A stretch of DNA of 10,129 bases, from assembly GCA_018895795.1 (NCBI GenBank), contig JAHINZ010000204.1, positions 1-10,129 of the forward strand. Direction: 5' to 3'. The notes below the pieces were generated by a model. It did not search any database, had not been told where the DNA came from, and was given only the letters and a program-made list of their open reading frames with translations. A program made the position numbers and the translations under genes. Positions 1 to 7,228 of this stretch are shown here, one piece after another. The DNA comes from Alphaproteobacteria bacterium. Its GTDB lineage: Bacteria; Pseudomonadota; Alphaproteobacteria; Caulobacterales; Caulobacteraceae. Each line of letters begins with the position of its first letter. The first letter of the stretch is position 1.

Positions 1-2
1 AA

Positions 3-104
3 GCCGCCGCCGCGCCCGCCGCGGAAGGCGCCGCTGCCCCGGCCGCTGGCGCCGCCACGGCCCCGGCAGCTGCCGCGCCCGCTCCGGCCGCCGCCGCGCA
101 CTGA
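3..104 (+). CDS. C-terminal end of an unidentified Ala/Pro-rich protein (5' truncated by window edge)
   Basis: An open plus-strand frame runs from the window edge to a TGA at 102-104 and encodes about 33 residues made almost only of Ala, Pro and Gly, with one Glu and one Thr, ending in His. Low-complexity Ala/Pro tails of this kind are common as disordered C-terminal extensions in high-GC alphaproteobacteria, including some ribosomal and translation-related proteins, so the tail does not identify the family. Support that it is a real gene end comes from the strong intrinsic terminator that begins about 25 bases after the stop in the same orientation. All six frames are poor in stops in such DNA, so the reading frame is likely rather than certain. 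Confidence 0.5.
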   Translation, partial: AAAAPAAEGAAAPAAGAATAPAAAAPAPAAAAH

Positions 105-128
105 TCGGCTTAGACAGACCAAGAATTA

Positions 129-160
129 GGGCCGCGAAGTTCGCTTCGCGGCCCTTTTTT
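129..160 (+). terminator. Rho-independent terminator after the left-edge gene
   Basis: A perfect 11-bp GC-rich stem (129-139 with 144-154) closes on a TTCG tetraloop and is followed directly by six T (155-160). This is a classic intrinsic terminator for plus-strand transcription. On the minus strand the same hairpin is followed by the weaker TAATTCTT, so it may also help end the transcript of the peptidase gene that stops at 204. Confidence 0.92.
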
Positions 161-203
161 GTCGAACAGGATCATCCCCTCTTGGGGAAGGCTCTCCAGA
201 TCC

Positions 204-1040
204 TCACACCCGCCGATAGCCCAGCGGCGCGCCGACGCCCGCGGCTTCGATACGTGTGATGGCTTCGGCCAGCGGCTCGACGGCCACGGCCATGTGGTGG
301 GCGTTGGCGTGCAGGATGGTCTCGGCGTCCAGCAGGATGGCCACGTGGCCTTTCCAGAACACCAGATCACCGCGACGGCGGTCGGCCTCGCCCACCTCGG
401 GGAAGAACGCCCGCTGCATGTCGGTGTCGCGCGGGCAGGCGCGATTGCAGGCCGCCAGGGCCTGCTGGACCAGGGCCGAGCAGTCCAGCCCCAGGGATTC
501 ACGCCCGCCCCACTGATAGGGTGCGCCCACAAAGCGCTGGGCGACGGCGACGTAGTCCGTCTCGCCCGTCCCGATCGCGCCCAGATGGCCCGCGATGATC
601 CAGCCCGACCGCGCCGCCTTGACGAACCGGTCCTCGCTGGCCTCGATCGAGATCAGGCTATTGAGGCTGTAGAGGCCGACAATGGCCGACTTGATGTCGG
701 GTTGGCTGAAGGCGTAGGTGCGGATCGCCGCCACCCGATGGCTGGGGGCCAGCATCGGCGGCGAAAGGGCCTCGCGCGGCACATAGCCCACATAGCCGTC
801 GCGCCGGGCCTGGCCGAAGGCGAAATCGTCGTCCACGAACAGCACGTCGAAGCGTTCGCCAAACAGCAGCTGGTCTTCCTGCTCGGCCTCGGGGTCGGGC
901 GCCTGGCGCAGAGCGGCGACGGGAACAATGGCCCGCATCGGGACGACGGCGGGGTAGCGTTCAGCCGCGATCAGGCCCTCCAGGCGCAGGTCGGCCGCGC
1001 CGTCGCGGATCAAGGTCAACCGCCGATCGGGCGCGCTCAC
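204..1040 (-). CDS. NlpC/P60 family (C40) cysteine peptidase with N-terminal SH3b-like region
   Basis: This 278-residue protein has an N-terminal half that looks like bacterial SH3b domains (about residues 30-160, including GYVGYVPREAL) and a C-terminal NlpC/P60 domain (about 160-278). The papain-like catalytic residues are visible: Cys187 in GLDCSALVQ, His232 in GHVAILLD and His244 in ILHANAHH. Family members cleave gamma-D-Glu to diamino-acid bonds in peptidoglycan peptides. I see no signal peptide or membrane segment, so action on imported muropeptides in the cytoplasm, as for YkfC-type enzymes, is the likeliest role; this is inference. The GTG start at 1040-1038 is chosen because it overlaps the aminopeptidase stop as GTGA and directly precedes the conserved part; there is no good Shine-Dalgarno, which suggests translational coupling. 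The open frame extends farther upstream, but that stretch reads as an Arg/Gly/Pro-rich shadow of the aminopeptidase gene. Confidence 0.9.
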   Translation of the reverse strand: MSAPDRRLTLIRDGAADLRLEGLIAAERYPAVVPMRAIVPVAALRQAPDPEAEQEDQLLFGERFDVLFVDDDFAFGQARRDGYVGYVPREALSPPMLAPSHRVAAIRTYAFSQPDIKSAIVGLYSLNSLISIEASEDRFVKAARSGWIIAGHLGAIGTGETDYVAVAQRFVGAPYQWGGRESLGLDCSALVQQALAACNRACPRDTDMQRAFFPEVGEADRRRGDLVFWKGHVAILLDAETILHANAHHMAVAVEPLAEAITRIEAAGVGAPLGYRRV

Positions 1041-2440
1041 GCGGGGAAACGGGTCTTGAGCATCGCGAATAGCGCCCGGATCGCCTGGGCCTCGCCGCCG
1101 GTCGGATGGCCCGGCCGGCTCTTGGGGTTCCAGGCATAGACATCGAAGTGCGCCCAGCTGCCGTCGGTCGGCGCGAACCGCTCCAGGAACAGGGCCGCCG
1201 TGGTCGCCCCCGCCTGGGCCCAACCGTCGGGATCGTTCTTCAGGTCGGCGATGTCGCTGTCGATCGCCTCGCGATAGCCGTCCCACAACGGTAGGCGCCA
1301 CAGCGGATCGAAGGTCGCCTTCGAGGCGGCCTCGACCTGGCGGGCCAGCGTGTCGTCGGCGGTCCAGAACGGGATCACGAACGGCCCCATGGCCACGCGG
1401 GCCGCGCCGGTCAGGGTGGCCAGGTCCAGCGTCAGGACCGGCTTGAGCTCGGCCGCGCGGGTCAGGGCGTCGGCCAGGATCAGCCGGCCTTCGGCGTCTG
1501 TGTTGCCGACCTCGACGGTCAGGCCGGCGCGGGTGCTCAGCACGTCGCCGGGCCGCATGGCGTCGCCGCTGATGGCGTTCTCGACCACCGGGGTCAGCAC
1601 CACCAGCCGCACCGGCAGCTTGGCGCCCATCACCATTCGGGCCAGCGCCAGGGCGTGAGCGGCGCCGCCCATGTCCTTCTTCATGATCCGCATGCCGGCC
1701 GAGGGCTTGATGTCCAGGCCGCCGGTGTCGAACACCACGCCCTTGCCGACCAGGGCCAGAACAGGGTGCGAAGGGTCGCCCCAGTGCATTTCAATCATCC
1801 GCGGGGCGCGATGCTCAACGGCGGCGCGGCCGACGGCGTGGACCGCCGGATAGTTCTGGGTCAGCAGGTCGTCGCCGACGATGACCGAAATCTCCGCGCC
1901 ATGGTGCTCGGCGATCTCGCGGGCGATGGTCTCGATCTGCAGCGGGCCCATGTCGTTGGCCGGGGTATTGACCATGTCGCGGGCCAGGGCGCAGGCGTGG
2001 CTGATGGCGGTGACGGCCGCCAAATCGACGCCCTTGGGCGCGACAAGGCGCGGGCGGGCCTGATCGGGTCGGCGGCGATAGCGGTCGAAACGATACAGGC
2101 CCAGAGCGAAAGCCAGGGTCGCCTCCTGGGCGTCCAGACCGCGCGGCAAGCGGGCCAGCCGGTAGTCGCCGGCCGGCAGCTTGGCGGCCAGGCCTCGGAA
2201 CAGGCCGGGATCGACGTTGGTGCGGCTTCCCAGGCCCATCAGCACCCGCTCGATCTCGCCGCTGGCTGTCGGCAGAACCAGAACCTGTCCGGTCTTGGCC
2301 TCGAACTGCGCCTGGGCGGCGAAGGCGCGGGCCGACGGCCGCCGCGCCGCCAGGTACGCCTGGAGCTCGGCCTCGAACAGCGGGTGGACCGGGATCGCGG
2401 TTTCCGTCTCGGACGGCAGGATGTGATGGGTGTCGAACAT
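1037..2440 (-). CDS. M17 family leucyl-type aminopeptidase
   Basis: This 467-residue protein is a dinuclear-metal aminopeptidase that removes N-terminal residues from peptides in the cytoplasm. The C-terminal catalytic domain (about 150-467) carries the M17 signature NTDAEGRL (313-320) and the motif GKGVVFDTGG (232-241). Lys233, Asp238, Lys245, Asp256, Asp315, Glu317 and Arg319 match the spacing of the metal and catalytic residues of bovine leucine aminopeptidase, with a constant offset of 17, so the active site looks complete. Residues 1-150 correspond to the variable N-terminal domain. The ATG at 2440 begins a sensible protein and has GAGGG 7 bases upstream; the open frame continues to 3193 but there it runs antisense through the TPR gene. 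The stop is shared with the start of the NlpC/P60 gene, so the two are co-translated. Whether it is PepA-like or a narrower family member cannot be decided here. Confidence 0.93.
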   Translation of the reverse strand: MFDTHHILPSETETAIPVHPLFEAELQAYLAARRPSARAFAAQAQFEAKTGQVLVLPTASGEIERVLMGLGSRTNVDPGLFRGLAAKLPAGDYRLARLPRGLDAQEATLAFALGLYRFDRYRRRPDQARPRLVAPKGVDLAAVTAISHACALARDMVNTPANDMGPLQIETIAREIAEHHGAEISVIVGDDLLTQNYPAVHAVGRAAVEHRAPRMIEMHWGDPSHPVLALVGKGVVFDTGGLDIKPSAGMRIMKKDMGGAAHALALARMVMGAKLPVRLVVLTPVVENAISGDAMRPGDVLSTRAGLTVEVGNTDAEGRLILADALTRAAELKPVLTLDLATLTGAARVAMGPFVIPFWTADDTLARQVEAASKATFDPLWRLPLWDGYREAIDSDIADLKNDPDGWAQAGATTAALFLERFAPTDGSWAHFDVYAWNPKSRPGHPTGGEAQAIRALFAMLKTRFPA

Positions 2441-2524
2441 GTCGCGGCCCTCGGAAATTATGCTTAACGATTCCTTGAGGGCCGCGCGGCGAGGATACGC
2501 GAACCGTTCGGAGTCTCGCCTTCC
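2441..2524. promoter_or_regulatory. Divergent intergenic region between the aminopeptidase and TPR genes
   Basis: These 84 bases separate two divergent start codons and must hold promoters for both genes. An AT-rich island (2455-2468) contains a minus-strand CATAAT (complement of 2458-2463), a possible -10 element, but no convincing -35 lies 16-18 bases upstream. On the plus strand TTAAC at 2464-2468 is preceded 7 bases earlier by GGAA, so it is only half of a CtrA-type box. GGAG at 2510-2513 serves as ribosome binding site for the TPR gene, 11 bases from its ATG. Confidence 0.45.
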
Positions 2525-3343
2525 ATGTGTCGCAAGCTCTCGCGCCTCGCAACCCTTCTCGCCCCCGTCGTGCTGATGGTCGGCCCGCTGGCCCACGCCG
2601 CCGACGCGCCGAACCCCGCCGCCGCCAGCGCTCCGGCCCCGCCGCGCAAGGCCACGCCGGCCCAGCGCGCCGAGGCCCGCCGCGCCGACCCTCTCGCCCG
2701 CGCCGCCTTCTGGGGGTCTGAGTTCGAGGCGGACGGCCGCGACGCCGAGGCCGGAGTCGGTCTGGCCCAGGCCCTGCGGGCCCTGGGTCGCTATGACGAC
2801 GCCATCGCCACCACGGCCAAGGTGCTGCTGGTTTCGCCCGACAATATCGAGGGTCTGCTGGAAGCGGCCCGGGCCCAGATCGCCCGTGGTCAGGGATTCT
2901 ACGCCGTCGAGCCAGCCCGCCACGCGGCCGCCCTGGATCCGAAGGACTGGCGGCCGCAATCCCTGCTGGGCGTCGCCTATGAGCAGGCCCAGCGCGACGA
3001 CGAAGCCACCGAGGCCCACCGCAAGGCGATCGCCCTGGCGCCTAACGAGGCCGCGCCTAACGCCAACTACGCCATGCACCTGGCCGCCAAAGGCGATCTG
3101 GTCGGGGCCGAGGCGCTGTTGCGCCGGGCGGTGAGCCTGCCCTCGGCGACCGTTCAAATCCGGCAGAACCTGGCCCTGGTCGTCGGCCTGCAAGGCCGCC
3201 TCGGCGAAGCCGAAAGGCTGGCGCGTCAGGATCTGCCGCCCGAATCCGTGGACAACAACCTGGCGTGGCTGCGCGCCGCCACCGGCCAGGGTGCGACGCC
3301 GACCCAGCCGCGATCGTGGGACGCCCTGAAAGCCGGCGGCTAG
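2525..3343 (+). CDS. Periplasmic TPR-repeat protein, TadD-like
   Basis: This 272-residue protein starts with a signal peptide: Arg/Lys in 3-7, a hydrophobic stretch to about 23 and a likely cleavage after AHA at 23-25. An Ala/Pro-rich linker (26-50) follows, then about four to five tetratricopeptide units (about 72-240), seen in repeats such as LAQALRALGRYDDAIATTAK and LGVAYEQAQRDDEATEAHRK. In Tad systems TadD is a TPR lipoprotein that assists pilus and secretin assembly. The position beside cpaH and a pilin-like gene supports that role, but TPR proteins are generic and there is no lipobox Cys near the cleavage site; the only Cys seen is residue 2. The gene is on the opposite strand to the cpa genes, so it has its own promoter in the 84-base gap upstream. 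The start ATG has GGAG 11 bases upstream. TPR and export are firm, TadD function is moderate. Confidence 0.82.
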   Translation: MCRKLSRLATLLAPVVLMVGPLAHAADAPNPAAASAPAPPRKATPAQRAEARRADPLARAAFWGSEFEADGRDAEAGVGLAQALRALGRYDDAIATTAKVLLVSPDNIEGLLEAARAQIARGQGFYAVEPARHAAALDPKDWRPQSLLGVAYEQAQRDDEATEAHRKAIALAPNEAAPNANYAMHLAAKGDLVGAEALLRRAVSLPSATVQIRQNLALVVGLQGRLGEAERLARQDLPPESVDNNLAWLRAATGQGATPTQPRSWDALKAGG

Positions 3344-3534
3344 CTCAGGGCCCGAGACAGCACGTCGGCGGCGTCGACGAACTTCTGCAGCAACGGCCCC
3401 ACCAGGGACGAGCGCAGGACAAACACCAGGGTCGCCGCCAGGGACAGCAGCAGGGCCGTCTCGATCGCGGCGCTGCCCGTCTCATCGCCCGCGAAGTCCT
3501 CGTCGCGGTCCGTCCTTAGATCAACGCCCTGCAT
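3340..3534 (-). CDS. Small Flp-type pilin-like protein (candidate minor pilin)
   Basis: This 64-residue peptide looks like a Tad/Flp prepilin. A short charged leader (1-20) ends in DETG. Next is SAAIETALLLSLAATLVFVL, which fits the Flp pattern: Gly20 at -1, Glu25 at +5 and a continuous hydrophobic helix. A short amphipathic tail follows. The prepilin peptidase CpaA would be expected to cut after Gly20. It differs from major Flp pilins in having Thr, not Tyr, at +6. Its length excludes TadE and TadF, which are much longer. The ATG at 3534 is preferred over a GTG at 3540 because GGGA lies 8 bases before the ATG and only 2 before the GTG. It is codirectional with cpaH but separated by 225 bases that include a hairpin repeat, so it may have its own promoter. 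Its stop shares the CTAG palindrome at 3340-3343 with the convergent TPR gene. Not characterised to my knowledge. Confidence 0.75.
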   Translation of the reverse strand: MQGVDLRTDRDEDFAGDETGSAAIETALLLSLAATLVFVLRSSLVGPLLQKFVDAADVLSRALS

Positions 3535-3657
3535 GCCCACTGTCCCAGAATGAGTAACCTCTGGGTAAGCATCTTCAAGATCGGCGCCGGAAGTTGCGGG
3601 TGCGCGGATGGCATCGTTTTGAGCGAGTGGGGCGGCGAGCCGTGGCGGGGCCAGCCC
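3535..3657 (-). promoter_or_regulatory. Upstream region of the pilin-like gene
   Basis: This non-coding stretch lies between the repeat element and the pilin-like start. It contains the Shine-Dalgarno GGGA (complement of 3543-3546) and, just upstream, a direct repeat TTAC-N7-TTAC on the minus strand (complement of 3554-3568), with the 11-base spacing of CtrA boxes (TTAA-N7-TTAA) but a mismatch in each half. No convincing -35/-10 pair is seen. A small GGGG/CCCC hairpin lies at 3647-3658. Confidence 0.35.
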
Positions 3658-3763
3658 CTAGAGCATTTTCGAGCGAAGTGGATTCCGGTTCGCGTGAAGA
3701 AAATGCGTTAAGACAAAGATCTAGAGCTCCGGATTGACGTAGTCAGGACGGAAAATCCTCTAG
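3658..3763. repeat. Composite palindromic intergenic repeat, two hairpins bounded by CTAG
   Basis: Two imperfect hairpins lie side by side. The first (3663-3706) has 8-bp arms GCATTTTC/GAAAATGC and an inner stem GCGAA/TTCGC (3673-3677 with 3689-3693). The second (3721-3763) has arms CTAGAG/CTCTAG, then TCCG/CGGA (3728-3731 with 3749-3752) and TGAC/GTCA at the tip. CTAGAGC stands at both 3658-3664 and 3721-3727. From memory, the first hairpin resembles a palindromic repeat seen many times between genes in alphaproteobacterial genomes; I cannot search to confirm this. The right end supplies the cpaH stop codon. As RNA downstream of cpaH it could act as a transcript stabiliser or partial terminator. 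Confidence 0.75.
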
Positions 3764-4737
3764 TGCTTGCCCATCACGTCTTGGATCTTGATGATCGCCG
3801 GGCCCAGGATCACCACGAACAGCACCGGCAGGAAGAACAGAATCATCGGCACGGTCAGCTGGGCCGGCAGGGCCGCGGCTTTCTTTTCCGCAGCCGACAG
3901 CCGCAGGTCGCGATTTTCCTTGGCCATCACCCGCAGGGCGCCGCCCAGGGGCGTGCCGTAGCGCTCGGCCTGGATCATCGCCGTGGCCACCGAGCGGATG
4001 CCCGGATGGTTGGTGCGGCGGGCCAGGCCCTCATAGGCCAGACGGCGGTCGGGCAGATAGGACAACTCGGCGGTCAGCAGGCTGAGCTCCTCGGCCAGCT
4101 CCATCGAGCTGGCGCCGACCTCGGCCCCGACCTTCTGGATCGCCGCCTCGATCGACATGCCGCTTTCGACGCAGATCAACAGCAGGTCCAGAGAGTCCGG
4201 GAAGGCGGCGACGATCGACTCGCGCCGCTTCTGGGCGATGTTGCTGATATAGACGTTGGGCGCGTAGTAGCCGATGGCCAGGGCCGCCACCCAGATGCAC
4301 AGCTTCTGCATGGCCAGCAGGCCAAAACCGTTGATCACATAGATGTAGAACGCCGTGACCACGGCGAACACGAACGGCATCACGAAGCGGAAAAAATAGA
4401 AGGTCGAGACCGGCTGCGGCCCGCGGAAGCCGGCCTGGGCCAGCTTGTCGACGACCTTGGGGTCCTCCAGCAGACGCGACAGCTGCAGACGGTCGACGAT
4501 GGTCTTGTACAGGCCCTTGTCGGCGTGACGCAGGGTGCCGCCGCCCTTTTGCGCGATGGCCTCGCGCGAGCGGCGACGCAACTCCTCGCGGCGGTTGGCC
4601 ACCGATTTCAGGCGCCCTTCCAGGCCGCGATCGCGCAGGGCGGGCGACACCAGGGTGATGATGGTGAAGAACACCACCAGGGCGATGAAGCCGGTCAGCA
4701 GGTTCGACGGGTTGGTCAGAACGCCGACGATGGTCAT
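3760..4737 (-). CDS. cpaH: Tad pilus inner-membrane platform protein CpaH (TadC)
   Basis: This 325-residue integral membrane protein is one of the two GspF-like platform proteins that convert the work of the CpaF ATPase into pilus polymerisation. It has an N-terminal membrane segment (about 12-30), a basic cytoplasmic stretch (35-75), two segments around 113-160, the T2SSF domain (about 178-305, with FPDSLDLLLICVESGMSIEAAI and ERYGTPLGGALRVMA) and a final segment (292-315). Length and topology fit TadC. The ATG at 4737 has an excellent Shine-Dalgarno (GGAGG, 6 bases upstream) inside the 13-base gap after cpaG. The TAG stop lies in the right end of the palindromic repeat, so the last codons could have been reshaped when that element arrived. 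The order cpaF, cpaG, cpaH distinguishes it from its relative TadB. Confidence 0.93.
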   Translation of the reverse strand: MTIVGVLTNPSNLLTGFIALVVFFTIITLVSPALRDRGLEGRLKSVANRREELRRRSREAIAQKGGGTLRHADKGLYKTIVDRLQLSRLLEDPKVVDKLAQAGFRGPQPVSTFYFFRFVMPFVFAVVTAFYIYVINGFGLLAMQKLCIWVAALAIGYYAPNVYISNIAQKRRESIVAAFPDSLDLLLICVESGMSIEAAIQKVGAEVGASSMELAEELSLLTAELSYLPDRRLAYEGLARRTNHPGIRSVATAMIQAERYGTPLGGALRVMAKENRDLRLSAAEKKAAALPAQLTVPMILFFLPVLFVVILGPAIIKIQDVMGKH

Positions 4738-4750
4738 GCGCGTCCTCCCA

Positions 4751-5725
4751 TCAGAACTTGAAGTTGATCATCTTGCGCATCACGAAGATGCCAAGACTCA
4801 TCCAGATGCCGCCCGCCAGCAGCATCAGGTGGCCACGCGGGTCGGTGAACAGCGGCTGCATATAGGCCGGCGAGGTCACGGTGATCAGCACCACGACGCC
4901 CGGCGGCAAGGCGCCGATGATGAAGGCCGAGGCCACGGCTTCGGCCGACAGGGCCTTGATCTTCTCGCCCATCAGCTTGCGGGCCCGCAGCACGGTCGAC
5001 AGATTGCCCAGGGCCTCGGCCAGGTTGCCGCCGGTCTTGGCCTGGATCGACAGCACGATGGCGAAGAAGCGCAGCTCGTTGGTGGGCATGCGCTCGTACA
5101 TGCGCTCCAGGGCCGCATCCATCGGCATGCCCATGCCGACATTCTCGGTCAGGATGCGGAACTCCCCGGCCAGGGGCTCGGTGCATTCCTTGCCGATGAT
5201 CTTCAGGCAGTCATGCACCGGCAGGCCCGACTTGATGCCGCGCACGATGATGTCGATGGCGTCGGAAAAAGCCTCGGTGAACTTCTTGGTGCGGGCCTTG
5301 GCCAGCATGCCGACCACCCAGCGCGGCAGGCCAAAGCCCGCCGCGAAGGCCGCGCCCAGGGCGATCAGGGGCGACTGGCCCAGGGCCAGCGGCACGATGC
5401 CGATCGTCAGGCCGACGACGCCGCTGATGATCCAGAACATCCGGACGTTCTCGCCCAGCCCGGCGGCGCGGAGGCGCGCGGTGATGCTCAACGACGCCTT
5501 CTTCTGCTGGCGGTCCTGTTCCTTCAGCGTCTTGAGGATCTGTTTGCGGCGGGCGTCGGGCGTATTGGCCACCGCCTTGGCGCGGGCGGTGTCGTCGCGC
5601 GGACCGCCCAGGATCGCCTGGGTGCGCTTGGCCGTGCGGGCCGCGTTCTGGTCGCCGCCGGCGAAGGCGAAGCCTAGCCCGGCGATGGTGATGAAGCCCA
5701 AGATGCCGGCGATCACGAACAGCAT
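4751..5725 (-). CDS. cpaG: Tad pilus inner-membrane platform protein CpaG (TadB)
   Basis: This 324-residue GspF-family protein pairs with CpaH in the inner-membrane base of the Tad pilus. It has an N-terminal membrane segment (2-22), a charged cytoplasmic region (25-90), paired segments (97-137), the T2SSF domain (about 156-285, with SDAIDIIVRGIKSGLPVHDC and SIQAKTGGNLAEALGNLS) and terminal segments (264-284 and 299-317). The EAFSDAIDIIVRGIKSGLP stretch and the place directly after cpaF are typical of TadB. The ATG at 5725 follows the cpaF stop by 3 bases, and GGAG inside the last cpaF codons sits 6 bases before it, so translation is probably coupled to cpaF. The protein is complete, with no odd features. 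Confidence 0.94.
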   Translation of the reverse strand: MLFVIAGILGFITIAGLGFAFAGGDQNAARTAKRTQAILGGPRDDTARAKAVANTPDARRKQILKTLKEQDRQQKKASLSITARLRAAGLGENVRMFWIISGVVGLTIGIVPLALGQSPLIALGAAFAAGFGLPRWVVGMLAKARTKKFTEAFSDAIDIIVRGIKSGLPVHDCLKIIGKECTEPLAGEFRILTENVGMGMPMDAALERMYERMPTNELRFFAIVLSIQAKTGGNLAEALGNLSTVLRARKLMGEKIKALSAEAVASAFIIGALPPGVVVLITVTSPAYMQPLFTDPRGHLMLLAGGIWMSLGIFVMRKMINFKF

Positions 5726-5728
5726 CGG

Positions 5729-7222
<1,494 letters not shown>

Positions 7223-7228
7223 CCGTCG

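Noticed and set aside
110..532. 140-codon minus-strand frame near the left edge
   Set aside because: Trp/Pro/Ser/Arg-rich shadow that overlaps the NlpC/P60 gene and crosses the intrinsic terminator.
204..1301. Upstream extension of the NlpC/P60 frame to 1301
   Set aside because: Residues upstream of the GTG at 1040 are Arg/Gly/Pro-rich shadow coding of the aminopeptidase gene; the GTGA overlap gives a natural start.
1037..3193. Long 718-codon minus-strand frame extending the aminopeptidase N-terminus by about 250 residues
   Set aside because: The extension runs antisense through the TPR gene, has no family features, and the conserved aminopeptidase starts at the ATG at 2440 with a ribosome binding site.
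3647..3658. GGGG/CCCC mini-hairpin as a terminator
   Set aside because: Only a 4-5 bp stem with no T-run on either strand; too weak to call.
3763..4761. 332-codon plus-strand frame opposite cpaH
   Set aside because: His/Gln/Gly/Arg-rich composition typical of the antisense of a high-GC gene; cpaH on the other strand has clear T2SSF features.
4535..5677. 380-codon plus-strand frame opposite cpaG
   Set aside because: Antisense shadow with no recognisable domain; cpaG fills the region.
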